Origin: JACCZX01 sp038216465
Lineage (GTDB): Bacteria; Pseudomonadota; Gammaproteobacteria; Burkholderiales; Burkholderiaceae_F
Reading direction: 5' to 3'
Length of the DNA: 64,000 nucleotides
Assembly (NCBI GenBank): GCA_038216465.1
Contig: JBBQQC010000002.1
Span: 62,001-126,000, forward strand
Shown here piece after piece: positions 1-9,635 of the stretch. Below the pieces are notes generated by a model that searched no databases, was not told the origin of the DNA, and was given only the letters and a program-made list of their open reading frames with translations. Made by a program: the position numbers and the translations under genes. Position 1 is the stretch's first letter; the number at the start of each line of letters is the position of its first letter.

Positions 1-1110
1 CACGAGCGCAACCGGCAACTCGAAGTACGTCGGAAAAACGCGCGGTGCAACCAGGCCGACCAGCATGCCGCCGAGCGCACCGCCGAGTGAGATCGTCAGA
101 TAAAACTGTGTCAGGTAGCGCGGTACCGGCTTGCTCAAAGCCAGCTCGCCGTTGCAGAAAAATGCCGCCATCATCATGCCGACCGTATAAAGCGGCACCG
201 CGAGGCTGACGTCGAGCACGCCCTTGTTGGCCGATAAGCCGGCCGCCATCGCGACCAGCAGCAGCAAAGTGGGGAAAAGGAACCACGTACGTTGATACCA
301 GCCGCGTCCGTCGCGGCCTTCAAACGCGACGACGAACGTCAACAGGTACAACGACAGCGGCAGCACCCAAAGAAACGGCACCGTCGCAATGTTCTGCGTG
401 ATATGACTCGTGGTCGCCAACAGAAGCACCGAGCCAAGGGCGGCAAACGCGAGCCATAGTGCGTAGTCGCCCATTCGCGGCGCCGGCCCTTCGGCTTCGG
501 TCTTGATCGTGCGCGCGGCCGCCTCGCCGGCCGCATGAGAAGCCTTCCACGCCGATCCGGCGCAGGTCACGGCGAATACCGCGTACCCGATGCTCCACAC
601 GATCGATTGCGCATGCGATGTCGAAAAGGGCTCGATCGCAAAAGGAAATGCCAGCAGGCCAACTAGCGATCCGAAGTTCGACAACGCAAACAGCCGATAA
701 ACACTTTTTTCGGGAAAACGGGGCGCGATCCACTTTTGCAGCAACGGACCGGTGGACGACAACAGAAAGTACGGCAGCCCGATCGTGGCGACCAGCAGCG
801 CGACGATGCCGAGCGCCGCATCACCGCCCGCGGCGGGCTTCAGCGTCTCGTTCGGAATGATCGGCAGAAACAGCAGGCTCAGCGCAAGCAGCGCAATGTG
901 CAGCCGCGCTTGCTGCCGGGGCGACAGATAGCGCGTCGTCAGATGCGAATACGTGTAGCCCGCGAGCAGAGCGACCTGAAAAAAAACAAGGCAGGTGGTC
1001 CACACCGCAGATGTGCCGCCAAACCACGGCAGGATCTGCTTGGCGATGATCGGCTGCACCAGGAACAGCAGAAAAGCCGACAGCAGAATCGTGGAGGCGA
1101 AAAGCGGCAC
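1..1110 (-). CDS. Fused MFS/spermidine synthase-like membrane protein (partial, N-terminal part)
   Basis: This gene reads leftward and is cut by the left window edge; 370 residues are visible. The translation is strongly hydrophobic, with many membrane segments. It carries marks of the membrane half of spermidine-synthase-like fusion proteins: an N-terminal LVQPIIAK-LPWFGG-VWTTC stretch, then PYFLLSSTGPLLQKW, then SLGGALGGMLVGLVAP. In this family a C-terminal methyltransferase/aminopropyltransferase-like domain follows, which would lie outside the window. I chose the GTG at 1110 because the protein then begins VPLFASTILLSAF, as relatives do; no ATG in frame lies nearby. True substrate and activity are not known for most members. 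Confidence 0.8.
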   Translation of the reverse strand, partial: MPLFASTILLSAFLLFLVQPIIAKQILPWFGGTSAVWTTCLVFFQVALLAGYTYSHLTTRYLSPRQQARLHIALLALSLLFLPIIPNETLKPAAGGDAALGIVALLVATIGLPYFLLSSTGPLLQKWIAPRFPEKSVYRLFALSNFGSLVGLLAFPFAIEPFSTSHAQSIVWSIGYAVFAVTCAGSAWKASHAAGEAAARTIKTEAEGPAPRMGDYALWLAFAALGSVLLLATTSHITQNIATVPFLWVLPLSLYLLTFVVAFEGRDGRGWYQRTWFLFPTLLLLVAMAAGLSANKGVLDVSLAVPLYTVGMMMAAFFCNGELALSKPVPRYLTQFYLTISLGGALGGMLVGLVAPRVFPTYFELPVALV

Positions 1111-1322
1111 GGGAATGTGATTACCGGAAGTTACGGCGGGCCAGTTAAAGCGTGAAACACGACGGAAAAACGACCGGCGGCGCGACGGGCGCGCGATTGT
1201 CGCATGGGTCCACACGCCACCTGGGGCCGGTTGGCAGGCACGGGCACGATAAGCGCACCGAAACCTCGCTTTTCATGACCTCGCGCGTTTAAGGCGGGGG
1301 CGCGCGCCGCCGAAGATCAGGT

Positions 1323-2561
1323 ATGGACGGCTCCCTCCTCCGGCACGACGACGCCACTCAACATGCTGTCGAGCAAGGCGTGGCGCTGGACCACCTCCGT
1401 CTGGGCTGGCGACCGATTGTGGCGCGCGACCGCCGCGTTCGTGGCGTGCGGATCGAAATCAAGACGATGTGCGGTGCGGTGGAGGCGGCTTCGATCGCGA
1501 CGACTGGCGCCGTGCTGGCAGCGTTGTCGGAATACACCCTGTCGCCTGCGCGTGGACTCGTCGTGCTCGCACCGGCGCCGTTGTCACTGGATTCCGATTT
1601 GAAGGCAATCGGCGAGGTGAACGGGAAGGGAAACGTAATGCTCGAACTCAGTGCCGAGGCATTAAGTGAGCGCCATTGGCCACTGATCGAGGCGGCGCAT
1701 CGAGGCGGAGCCAGGTTCGTGCTGCGCAAATCAGCGAATCGGCTGCCGCGCGATTCACAGCGGCTGTTCGCGGCAGTCGTCGATGGGGCTGATTTCGACA
1801 AGGCGTGCGACGGTGCGCCGGCCGTATGGGTGCGCGACGTTCATTCGCGCGCCGATGTCGAAACGGCACTGGCTCGTGGTGCGCAGGCGACGATTGGCTG
1901 GCCGCTCGACGAACCGATGGTGGAACCGTCGGCGGGTCTGGAGCCGACCCGGCGGGCGGTGCTCGATATTGTTCGGTTGATTCAGGCCGATGCCGACGTG
2001 ATCGCGCTGGAGCGCGCTTTCAAAAGCGAACCGAGCCTGGCGTTGATGCTGTTGTCGGTGATCAACAGTCCGGCGTTCGCGCCGAGCGCAGCACAGAGCG
2101 CCCCGATCACGTCTCTGCGCCACGCGATTCTGGTGCTCGGCTACAAGCGCCTGGTGCGCTGGCTGGTGCTGCTGCTTGGAGTTTCAGCGGCCAATACACG
2201 CTCGATGCCGATGATCTATATGGCAGTTCAGCGCGGCTTTTTTCTGGAAGCGCTCGCCAATCCGGCGGGCGGTTCGCGTGACGACCTGTTCGCCGTCGGC
2301 GCATTCTCACTGCTGCAGCAAATCACCGGACATTCGCATGAACGCCTGTTTACTTCGGCAGCGTTGCCCCGCCCGGTGCTCGATGCAGTGCGCGCGCACG
2401 AAGGCGTCTACGGCGTCTACCTCGCGCTGGCCGAGGTGATCGAGCGCGGCGACAGCGTCGGCTCTGAGCGAGCAGCGCAGCTCGTCGGCCTCTCAATGGG
2501 ACAAATCAATGCGGCGCTGTTGTCTTCGCTCGCTGCCGCCGATGCGATCACGATGCATTAG
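1323..2561 (+). CDS. HDOD domain protein with degenerate EAL-like N-terminus
   Basis: The 412-residue protein has an HDOD domain in its C-terminal half (about residues 205-400), with the typical run of a short helix containing LLSVINSP followed by a LRHAILVLG segment. The N-terminal half has the layout of an EAL domain but I see no EAL catalytic motif, so it probably does not hydrolyse c-di-GMP. This YuxH-like architecture is used in signalling proteins that act by protein contact. The gene converges on the Bug receptor gene and the two stop regions overlap by 4 bp. Its specific role cannot be read from the sequence. Confidence 0.8.
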   Translation: MDGSLLRHDDATQHAVEQGVALDHLRLGWRPIVARDRRVRGVRIEIKTMCGAVEAASIATTGAVLAALSEYTLSPARGLVVLAPAPLSLDSDLKAIGEVNGKGNVMLELSAEALSERHWPLIEAAHRGGARFVLRKSANRLPRDSQRLFAAVVDGADFDKACDGAPAVWVRDVHSRADVETALARGAQATIGWPLDEPMVEPSAGLEPTRRAVLDIVRLIQADADVIALERAFKSEPSLALMLLSVINSPAFAPSAAQSAPITSLRHAILVLGYKRLVRWLVLLLGVSAANTRSMPMIYMAVQRGFFLEALANPAGGSRDDLFAVGAFSLLQQITGHSHERLFTSAALPRPVLDAVRAHEGVYGVYLALAEVIERGDSVGSERAAQLVGLSMGQINAALLSSLAAADAITMH

Positions 2562-3562
2562 TCAAGCTTTGCGCCGCTGCGCTTGATCACCGGTTGCCAG
2601 CGCTCGCGCTCGGCGCGCATAAAGGCCGCGAAGGACTCGGCCGAACCGCCGGCGACCTGCCATCCCGCCGCCTCGAGACGCGACTTCACGTCCGCCAATG
2701 CGAGCACCGCGTTGATCTGCTGATTCAGCATATCGATCACTGCGGGTGGCGTCGCGGCCGGTGCAACGAACCCATTCCACGCGATCGCTTCAAACCCAGG
2801 GAAACCGCTTTCGTGAATGGTCGGCAGCTCGCGCAGCGCGGGCCAGCGCGCGCGACTGGTGACAGCCAGCAGTTTGATGCGGCCGCTTTGCGCGGCCGGC
2901 AACAGCGTGGTCGGGTTGGACATCACGGCATGCACGTCACCCGCGGCAGTCGCCTGCACCGCGGGCGGCGCGCCGTTAAAAGGGATGTGGACCAAAAAAA
3001 TACCGGCCTCGGTCTTCAGCAGTTCCATTGACAGGTGTGATGCGCTGCCATTGCCGATAGACGCGTAGTTCAATTGTCCCGGGCGCTGCCGCGCGTACAA
3101 CAGAAAGTCCTTGAACGAATTGATCGACAGCGTGCTTGTGACCGCAAGTACGTTCGGCGCGGTGCCGACCAGCACGATCGGCGCCAGGTCCTTCGCCGGG
3201 TCGTACGGCAGCTTCGAATAAAGAAACGGCGCCGTCGCCAGCGGCCCGGTGAAGGACAGGCCGATGGTCGAACCGTCAGGCGCTGCGCGCGCGATGTCGT
3301 GCGTCCCCGCAGTGCCACCGGCCGCGGCGCGGTTTTCGACCAGCACAATTTGACCGAGGCGTTCGCGCAGTTTGTCAGCGACGACGCGCCCCAATACATC
3401 GATCGACGACCCGGGTGGAGCCGTCAAGATGACGCGCAGTGTTCGCGACGAAAGTTGCGCGATGCAGACGTCGGCGGTCGTGCCCACGACCGATGCGGCC
3501 GAGGCGGCGAGTAGCCGGCGGCGAGCAGCGTCAACCGCGTGCACCGGACGCGTCCTATCCAA
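2558..3562 (-). CDS. Bug family (TctC-like) tripartite tricarboxylate transporter substrate-binding protein
   Basis: A 334-residue periplasmic receptor of the Bug/TctC family. An arginine-rich, Ala-rich N-terminus (about residues 10-35) looks like an export signal. Family marks are VILTAPPGSSIDVLGR near the mature start, GQIVLVENRAAAGG, then APDGSTIG and LPYDPAKDLAPI. These proteins bind carboxylates or similar small solutes in a Venus-flytrap fold. No TctA or TctB membrane genes are near, so it is an orphan receptor, which is common in Burkholderiales. It lies downstream of topB on the same strand but a 35-bp gap with a hairpin separates them. The ligand is unknown. Confidence 0.9.
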   Translation of the reverse strand: MDRTRPVHAVDAARRRLLAASAASVVGTTADVCIAQLSSRTLRVILTAPPGSSIDVLGRVVADKLRERLGQIVLVENRAAAGGTAGTHDIARAAPDGSTIGLSFTGPLATAPFLYSKLPYDPAKDLAPIVLVGTAPNVLAVTSTLSINSFKDFLLYARQRPGQLNYASIGNGSASHLSMELLKTEAGIFLVHIPFNGAPPAVQATAAGDVHAVMSNPTTLLPAAQSGRIKLLAVTSRARWPALRELPTIHESGFPGFEAIAWNGFVAPAATPPAVIDMLNQQINAVLALADVKSRLEAAGWQVAGGSAESFAAFMRAERERWQPVIKRSGAKLD

Positions 3563-3597
3563 CCAGCATGGTTAGCAAAAACTCGCCGCCCGCGGCA

Positions 3598-6279
3598 CTA
3601 GCCGCGCGCCGCGGGCTTTCTACCGCTGGCACTGCGGGACGACTTGGCTGTCTTGCGGGCCGCCGCGGCACTGACTTTGCGCGCTTGCTTGTTCGGCGCC
3701 TTCGCCGACGCGCCGGTAGTGGAGGCTGTGACGACCGCGGCGCGCGCGGGTGATTTACCCACCTTCACGGGGGGTGCCTCGACGGCGGCGCCGTTGGCGG
3801 TCGTGGCGCCGCGTTTGGCCACCGCGCCTGCCTTAACCGGACGCGGCTCGAATTCGAAGCCGGTCGTGCCGTCGGGTTTCCTCATCAGAAACGCCGAGAA
3901 TTTCCGTCGTGTGCGGTTCGAAACAAAGCCGCGCATGAGATCGGTCCGCCCGTCATTCAGCAGCTTCGCCATCTGCGTGGCTTCGATGGGTTGCTGCAGA
4001 ATCACTTTGCCCGAGCGGAAATCGCATCGCTTCTCGGGTCCGACGCTGTTCTCGCACAGGTACGACATTGGCTGCTCGAACACCCGACCGCCGCACTTCG
4101 GGCACGGACCGACTGGCGTCAACTGTGAAAAATCAACCGGATCGGTACTTCCGTCATCGTTCGTTTGTCCGAAATCAAATTCGATCTTCAGCTCGGGCGT
4201 AATTTTCAATACGGCTGCGAACGGTCGCCCCATCTTGCTGATGAAGCCGTTCAGCGGGCCGATCGTTCGATCGCGCAGCAACTGCTCGACCTCCTCCACC
4301 TCGAACGTGCGGCTGCCGGGATGCTTGGGCAGTGAAAAATCGCAGCTGGTGCACGCGTAGCGCCGATAGTTCTCGACGATCTTGCCTTTGCAATTGGGGC
4401 ACGGTGTGGACAACGTCGCCGGATCGTCGATCGGCACGGTGTTCGACTGATAACTCTTCGCGCGATCGACGACCTTCTTCGTCATGCCGGCGATCTCTTT
4501 CATGAAACGGTCGCGGTCAAGCTGGCCGTGTTCCATCAGCGATAGTTTGTGTTCCCATTCGCCGGTCAGCTCGGGCGCGGTCAGCTCTTCGATATCCAGG
4601 CCTTTCAACAGCGTGATCAGATCAAACGCCTTGCGCGTCGGTCGTAGGTCCTTGCCATCGCGCACCATGTAGCGCTGATCGATCAACCCCTCGATGATCG
4701 TCGAGCGCGTCGCCGGGGTACCGAGCCCTTTGCCCGCCATCGCGGCACGCAACTCGTCGTCCTCGATCAGCTTGCCGGCGCCTTCCATCGCCGACAGCAA
4801 CGTTGCTTCTGTATAGCGCGCGGGCGGCCGCGTCGCGAGGGCGACCGACTGCACGTCGGTTGCACGTACTTGCTCACCCTGATCGATTTTCGGCAACGAG
4901 CCCTGCTCCTGCATCGCTTCGCGCCCGTAGATCGCGAGCCAGCCCGGCTCGACCAGCACCTTGCCCTCGGTCTTGAACGCGTGAAACTCGACCTCTGTAA
5001 TGCGGGTGGTCACCAAATACTCGGCCGCCGGAAAAAAGATCGACAAGAAGCGTTTGACCACCAGGTCGTACAGCTTCGCTTCGACTTCAGACAGATGGTT
5101 GGGCGTCTGCAGGGTCGGGATGATGGCAAAGTGATCGGAAACCTTGGTGTTGTCGAACACGCGCTTGTTCGGCTTGACCCAGCCCTGCTTGGTGATTTTC
5201 TTTGCAAACTCGCGATACAGCGCAGTGCCGCCAAGTGCGTCCATCGTCTTGCGCACCGTGCTGACGTAGTCCTCCGGCAGCGCGCGCGAATCGGTACGCG
5301 GGTAGGTGAGTACTTTGTGCCGCTCGTACAGCGCCTGGGCGATTGAAAGCGTTGTCTTCGCTGAGAAGCCAAACTTCGAATTCGCCTCGCGCTGCAGCGA
5401 GGTTAGATCGAACAGCAGCGGCGCGAGCTGAGTGCTGGGCTTCGCCTCCTCGGTCGCGGTGCCGGTCTTGCCGCTGCACGCGTCGGCGATCGCAGTCGCT
5501 TTCGCGCCGTCCCACAAGCGCTCGGCGCGGGCATCTACGTCGTCGTTTTTCTTGAACTTCGGATCGAACCAGCGACCTTCATAGGCGCCTGCTTTCGCAT
5601 CAAACGATGCGCGCACTTCCCAGTAGTCGCGCGCCACAAACTTGCGAATCTTGTCTTCGCGCTCGACGACGATCGCCAAAGTGGGCGTCTGCACACGGCC
5701 GACGGTCGTCAGATAAAACCCGCCTTCCTTGCTGTTAAACGCGGTCATCGCCCGCGTGCCGTTGATGCCGACCAGCCAGTCGGCCTCGGAGCGGCTGCGC
5801 GCGGCGTCAGCCAGCGGCATCATCTCGTCGTCGCTCCGCAAACGGTCGAACGCTTCGCGAATCGCAGCCGGCGTCATCGACTGCAGCCACAGGCGGCGCA
5901 CCGACTGCTTTGCCTTCGCCGCCTGCACGATGTAACGAAAGATCAACTCGCCTTCGCGCCCGGCGTCGCACGCGTTGATCAGCGCGCCGACGTCCTTGCG
6001 CTTGATCAGCCGCATCAACACCTTCAACCGTGCCTCGCTCTTGGCGATCGGAGCCAGGTCGAAATGAGGCGGAATCACCGGCAAGTGCGTGAAAGTCCAT
6101 TTGCCGCGCTTGACGTCGTACTGCTCGGGCGCCCGCAGCTCCAGCAGATGGCCGACCGCCGACGACAGCACGAACTGGTCATTCTCGAAGTAATCAGCGT
6201 GCTTGACGAAGTCGCCCAGTGAGCGCGCGATGTCCGCGGCCACGGAAGGCTTCTCGGCAATGATCAGTGTTTTCGACAT
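3598..6279 (-). CDS. topB: DNA topoisomerase III
   Basis: An 893-residue type IA topoisomerase that unlinks DNA strands by a transient 5'-phosphotyrosine bond. The N-terminal Toprim domain starts with LIIAEKPSVAADIA and carries the acidic DAGREGELIF motif. The catalytic tyrosine is in LTYPRTDSR (about residue 326). After the catalytic core come two cysteine-rich topoisomerase C-terminal repeats (CPNCKGK...CTSC and CPKCGG), then a Lys/Ala-rich tail of about 80 residues that probably binds DNA. I start at the ATG at 6279; a TTG lies just before it. It follows smg in the leftward lysM-dprA-smg-topB block. Confidence 0.97.
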   Translation of the reverse strand: MSKTLIIAEKPSVAADIARSLGDFVKHADYFENDQFVLSSAVGHLLELRAPEQYDVKRGKWTFTHLPVIPPHFDLAPIAKSEARLKVLMRLIKRKDVGALINACDAGREGELIFRYIVQAAKAKQSVRRLWLQSMTPAAIREAFDRLRSDDEMMPLADAARSRSEADWLVGINGTRAMTAFNSKEGGFYLTTVGRVQTPTLAIVVEREDKIRKFVARDYWEVRASFDAKAGAYEGRWFDPKFKKNDDVDARAERLWDGAKATAIADACSGKTGTATEEAKPSTQLAPLLFDLTSLQREANSKFGFSAKTTLSIAQALYERHKVLTYPRTDSRALPEDYVSTVRKTMDALGGTALYREFAKKITKQGWVKPNKRVFDNTKVSDHFAIIPTLQTPNHLSEVEAKLYDLVVKRFLSIFFPAAEYLVTTRITEVEFHAFKTEGKVLVEPGWLAIYGREAMQEQGSLPKIDQGEQVRATDVQSVALATRPPARYTEATLLSAMEGAGKLIEDDELRAAMAGKGLGTPATRSTIIEGLIDQRYMVRDGKDLRPTRKAFDLITLLKGLDIEELTAPELTGEWEHKLSLMEHGQLDRDRFMKEIAGMTKKVVDRAKSYQSNTVPIDDPATLSTPCPNCKGKIVENYRRYACTSCDFSLPKHPGSRTFEVEEVEQLLRDRTIGPLNGFISKMGRPFAAVLKITPELKIEFDFGQTNDDGSTDPVDFSQLTPVGPCPKCGGRVFEQPMSYLCENSVGPEKRCDFRSGKVILQQPIEATQMAKLLNDGRTDLMRGFVSNRTRRKFSAFLMRKPDGTTGFEFEPRPVKAGAVAKRGATTANGAAVEAPPVKVGKSPARAAVVTASTTGASAKAPNKQARKVSAAAARKTAKSSRSASGRKPAARG

Positions 6280-6410
6280 CAAATGAAGGAGCCCTGGACA
6301 ACCGGCTCCCTAGCTTGTCCCTTTTTTCAGGATAACAACTAATGAAAAGGTGGTCGCGACGGGTCGCCCGCTCGCGCTGGCTGTCTGCAATGCGCTTGCG
6401 CGCGGCAACG

Positions 6411-6869
6411 CTAGTGGCTGCTCTTCTTTTCGCCGTCGCCGAGCAGTTCTTCAAGCAGCAGCACGTCGATGTCGGCCTGCTGGCTCCAGAGCACCATTAG
6501 CACGATTACCTTCAGCATCTCGAGCGAGATGGGGGTTTCGTCGGTGGCCAGCGCGCGCTCGATGACGATTTCGCGCTGCGTCGGCGTCAGTTGCGCGGCC
6601 TGTTCGAGAAAGCTCAAAAACCCAACCGCTTCGCATCCGAGCCGCTCGAATTCCAAGGCTGCATAAACGCGAAAAGCGCGCTCGCTTTCCGGACCGACTG
6701 CGATGGATTCCGACGTGACGAGCTGCAGTCCGGACAACCAGGTGAGCGCGTCAGAGATTTCTTCGTCGTCGAATCCGGCGTCGGTCAGCCGTTTCGACAG
6801 CGAGTCAGAGTCCGGGCACGCATGCAGCGCGCCGTAGTTTTCGTACAAGTAGACGAGTACGTCAAACAC
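6411..6869 (-). CDS. smg: Smg family protein (DUF494)
   Basis: A 152-residue acidic cytoplasmic protein of the Smg/DUF494 family. It begins MFDVLVYLYENY and continues with a predicted helical segment containing GFDDEEISDALTWL, both characteristic. Biochemical function is not established for the family, but the gene is commonly placed next to dprA and topA/topB in proteobacteria, as here. It lies 51 bp downstream of dprA and about 130 bp upstream of topB on the same strand, so the three are probably co-transcribed. Length is normal for the family. Confidence 0.93.
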   Translation of the reverse strand: MFDVLVYLYENYGALHACPDSDSLSKRLTDAGFDDEEISDALTWLSGLQLVTSESIAVGPESERAFRVYAALEFERLGCEAVGFLSFLEQAAQLTPTQREIVIERALATDETPISLEMLKVIVLMVLWSQQADIDVLLLEELLGDGEKKSSH

Positions 6870-6920
6870 GTGGGTGCAATCTATGCGACGACTGGCGTGG
6901 TGTAAAGAGTCATAGTCGGA

Positions 6921-8021
6921 TTAACGCAACCTTTGGTATCTGTTCCCCGGCAGGCGCTCAACATGTTGTGCCAATTCGAGTTCGAGCAAGGCGCCGACCA
7001 GCTCGCCCGGTTCACGACCGCTTTGCTCAACCAAGCGCTCGAGATCGATCGGGTCGTGACCAACGAGGTTGAGCACATCGGCGTGCGCCGCAGGCTCGAC
7101 GGGCCCGTCGTCCACGCGGGAAGTGCCAGCACGCGCGACTCCGATTTCCTCCAGCACGTCCTGCGCGGACTCCACCAGCTTGGCGCCGTCGCGTATTAGG
7201 CGATGGCACCCCTTCGACAGCGGTGAGTGGATCGAACCCGGGACTGCGAATACTTCGCGGCCGCAGTCTGCGGCAAGCCGCGCCGTGATCAAAGAGCCGG
7301 AGCGCAGGGCGGCTTCGACGACAAGCGTGCCCCGGGTCAGGCCGGCGATGATGCGATTACGGCGCGGAAAATTGTGTGCGATCGCCGGGGTGCGCAGCGT
7401 GAACTCCGAGATCACAACGCCGCGCTTTCTGATGTCAGCGGTGAGTGTTCGGTGGCTGGCCGGGTAAATGACGTCGACGCCGGTACCGACGACTGCGATG
7501 GTCGAAGCGTCGCTGTCGGCGGCCAGCGCACCTCGGTGCGCGGCGGCGTCGATTCCGAGTGCGAGGCCGCTTACGACGCTGACGCCCGCTTGCGCGAGCG
7601 CGCGCGCGAACAGGTGTGCGTTGTCGCTGCCCTGGCGCGTTGCGTTACGGCTGCCGACAATCGCGATCGAGGTGCGATTCAATAGTTCGACGCGTCCGAT
7701 GGCGAACAGCACCGGCGGCGGGTCGACCGTGGTGAGAAGGGCTTGTGGATACGCCGCATCGGCCAGCGTCAAAAGGGCGTGGTCGGACGCTGTTGCCAGC
7801 CAGTGTTCGGTGGCGTCGATCGCTGACTGCGCCTCGGCGCTCGGCGGCTGCGCCACCTGGCGTGCAAGTGGTTCGGGCAGTGCCCGCAGCAGCGCAGAGA
7901 TGCCGGCCCCGAATATGGCGTCAGGCAGGCCAAACGCGGACAGAAGGTGGCGCGCTGTGCGCGGACCGAGACCCGGTGTAGTGACCAGGCGCAGCCAGGC
8001 GGCACGCTCGGCCGCCTGCAT
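6921..8021 (-). CDS. dprA: DNA-processing protein DprA (Smf)
   Basis: A 366-residue DprA protein, which loads RecA on incoming single-stranded DNA during natural transformation. The N-terminus (WLRLVTTPGLGPRTARHLL) is a SAM-like helical domain. The central Rossmann-like domain shows IAIVGSRNATRQG, SGLALGIDAAAHRGAL and FPRRNRIIAGL, all diagnostic. A C-terminal winged-helix-like region (about residues 305-366) is present. It lies 48 bp downstream of the LysM gene in a leftward block. Together with comM elsewhere in the window it is consistent with, but does not prove, natural competence. Confidence 0.96.
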   Translation of the reverse strand: MQAAERAAWLRLVTTPGLGPRTARHLLSAFGLPDAIFGAGISALLRALPEPLARQVAQPPSAEAQSAIDATEHWLATASDHALLTLADAAYPQALLTTVDPPPVLFAIGRVELLNRTSIAIVGSRNATRQGSDNAHLFARALAQAGVSVVSGLALGIDAAAHRGALAADSDASTIAVVGTGVDVIYPASHRTLTADIRKRGVVISEFTLRTPAIAHNFPRRNRIIAGLTRGTLVVEAALRSGSLITARLAADCGREVFAVPGSIHSPLSKGCHRLIRDGAKLVESAQDVLEEIGVARAGTSRVDDGPVEPAAHADVLNLVGHDPIDLERLVEQSGREPGELVGALLELELAQHVERLPGNRYQRLR

Positions 8022-8069
8022 GCTTGATATTGCTGCTGCTCGGGAAAGGGTCGGCGCCTCTAAGGCTGG

Positions 8070-9290
8070 CTAGTAGCGCGCTGGCGCGGGCTGGCGCAGG
8101 ATCTGATTTACCTCAACCTCACGGTCCGACGGCGTCGTCAGGTCAAGCGCATCGGTCGGGTTCGAGGCGCGATCGCCCACCTCGACCGCTCTAGTTCCGC
8201 GCTGAATTAGGGCGTACGAAATCCCCGGAAAGACACGAAACACGAACGCCAGCCCGATTTGTTCGTCCGGCAACTTGATGAACTCGCGCTTGGCAGCGGT
8301 GCGATCGAGTTTCGTCTCGCCGGTACGCAGCAACTGCAGAACATCGCCATGGGAGATGCCTTCGTCGCTGCCGCGGCTGAGCGTGATGATCTGCCCGCCG
8401 CCCGCGTAGCGCACACCGTCATAAATGGCGATTACGCGAGCGTCGATCGGACTGTCCGGACGTTTTGGCATGTATGTAATGAGCTCCTGGCGCTCCACCG
8501 GCAGCATGCGGTCGCCAACGCCGATCTCCTGCTTACTGGAGTCGATGCGCATCTTGGCGATCTCGCCGCCGCCGATCTTGTTTGCGGTGCCAAGATAGAA
8601 CGCCTCGTATGCAATGGGTTTCTTGCGGACCTTATCGTCCGGGTCGTACAGCGGACGCAGCGGCCGGAATACGTTGTAGTTGACGATCGCATCGTCTTGG
8701 ATGCCGCGCGCATACGCGTCGTCACCGCGGCCGACAAACACGCGGCCTTCCTGGGTTGCGACGATGCGCGGCGAATCAGCCAAGCCATTGGCATCGAGCA
8801 CCAGTGGCTGCGAAAGGAACGGTGCGATCAGATTGTTCGGGATCGCTGAAATCGCGGAACGTTCGCCGCCTATGTCGCGTATACGCGGCTCAAGCCGCCC
8901 AATCCCTGGCTCACCTTCCGCCAATTGCAGCCGCGCGCGGTCGCCGTCCTTGATCAGAACCAATGTCTGTCCCGGATAGATCAGATGTGGATTCCTGATC
9001 TGCGTCTTGTTCATTCCCCACAGTTCGGGCCACCGCCACGGGCTCGTCAGGTACATACCGGACAGACCCCATAGCGTGTCGCCGCTTTTCACGGTGTAGC
9101 GCTCGGGTGCATTAGGCGCCAATGCCGCAAGGGGAACACCCGCCTGCGCGACCTGGTCAGCGGTGCTGCGTTGGTTGGGCGTGATCGGATAGCGCGACGC
9201 GGGGGTCGAATCCTGCGCCAACGCACTGTTGCCCAACAGGGACAGCGCGAACATCGCAACAGATACGACGCCTAACTTAGTGTGGGTCAT
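8070..9290 (-). CDS. Secreted LysM peptidoglycan-binding protein
   Basis: A 406-residue exported protein with a clear N-terminal signal peptide (hydrophobic stretch ending in ...NSALAQ, about residue 26). One LysM domain lies at about residues 64-112 (YTVKSGDTLWGLS ... NPHLIYPGQTLVL), which binds peptidoglycan glycan chains. The remaining 290 residues form a conserved C-terminal region with no motif I can name. This gene is routinely found immediately upstream of dprA in betaproteobacteria. It probably acts in the periplasm or at the cell wall. It is transcribed away from def across a 345-bp gap. Confidence 0.93.
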   Translation of the reverse strand: MTHTKLGVVSVAMFALSLLGNSALAQDSTPASRYPITPNQRSTADQVAQAGVPLAALAPNAPERYTVKSGDTLWGLSGMYLTSPWRWPELWGMNKTQIRNPHLIYPGQTLVLIKDGDRARLQLAEGEPGIGRLEPRIRDIGGERSAISAIPNNLIAPFLSQPLVLDANGLADSPRIVATQEGRVFVGRGDDAYARGIQDDAIVNYNVFRPLRPLYDPDDKVRKKPIAYEAFYLGTANKIGGGEIAKMRIDSSKQEIGVGDRMLPVERQELITYMPKRPDSPIDARVIAIYDGVRYAGGGQIITLSRGSDEGISHGDVLQLLRTGETKLDRTAAKREFIKLPDEQIGLAFVFRVFPGISYALIQRGTRAVEVGDRASNPTDALDLTTPSDREVEVNQILRQPAPARY

Positions 9291-9635
9291 GAAAACTCCT
9301 GGTCACGCTGATTCGAAACCGCGGGCCGGAAAGCGGGCACTGACAGCGCCCAACCCTTCCCCTTGAACTTGCCGGGATCGCGCAGATATCTAATATCGGG
9401 CTGCAAATTTTGACCGTAATGCATTGATATAGCAACGGATGCTCTCAGACTCGATCCCGACTTGGCGCGATGCCATAGGTCGTAACCATGCGTCTTGGCG
9501 CGCAAGTTTGGCTCAGTCGGAGCATTTGTGGGGCTTGAAAAGCACGCAAACTTCGGGCATTTAAGCCCGATTGGAAATCGATCGCAGCGCGTCCGCGGGC
9601 GTGTTGAGTCCTGTTTGTCCCGTTTGGAGACGTAG
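9291..9635. other. Intergenic region between divergent lysM-dprA block and def
   Basis: This 345-bp gap separates two divergent operons and must hold promoters for both, but I could not find a convincing -35/-10 pair in either direction. A short perfect inverted repeat, CGGGC-ATTTAA-GCCCG, lies at about 9557-9572; it has no T-run, so it is not a terminator. Open frames crossing the gap on the minus strand have no recognisable protein content. I see no RNA gene. Confidence 0.5.

Noticed and set aside
3577..3615. Hairpin at the end of topB (CCCGCGGC/GCCGCGGG) with five T on the minus strand
   Set aside because: The T-run is seven bases from the stem and the stem overlaps the stop codon; too weak to call a rho-independent terminator.
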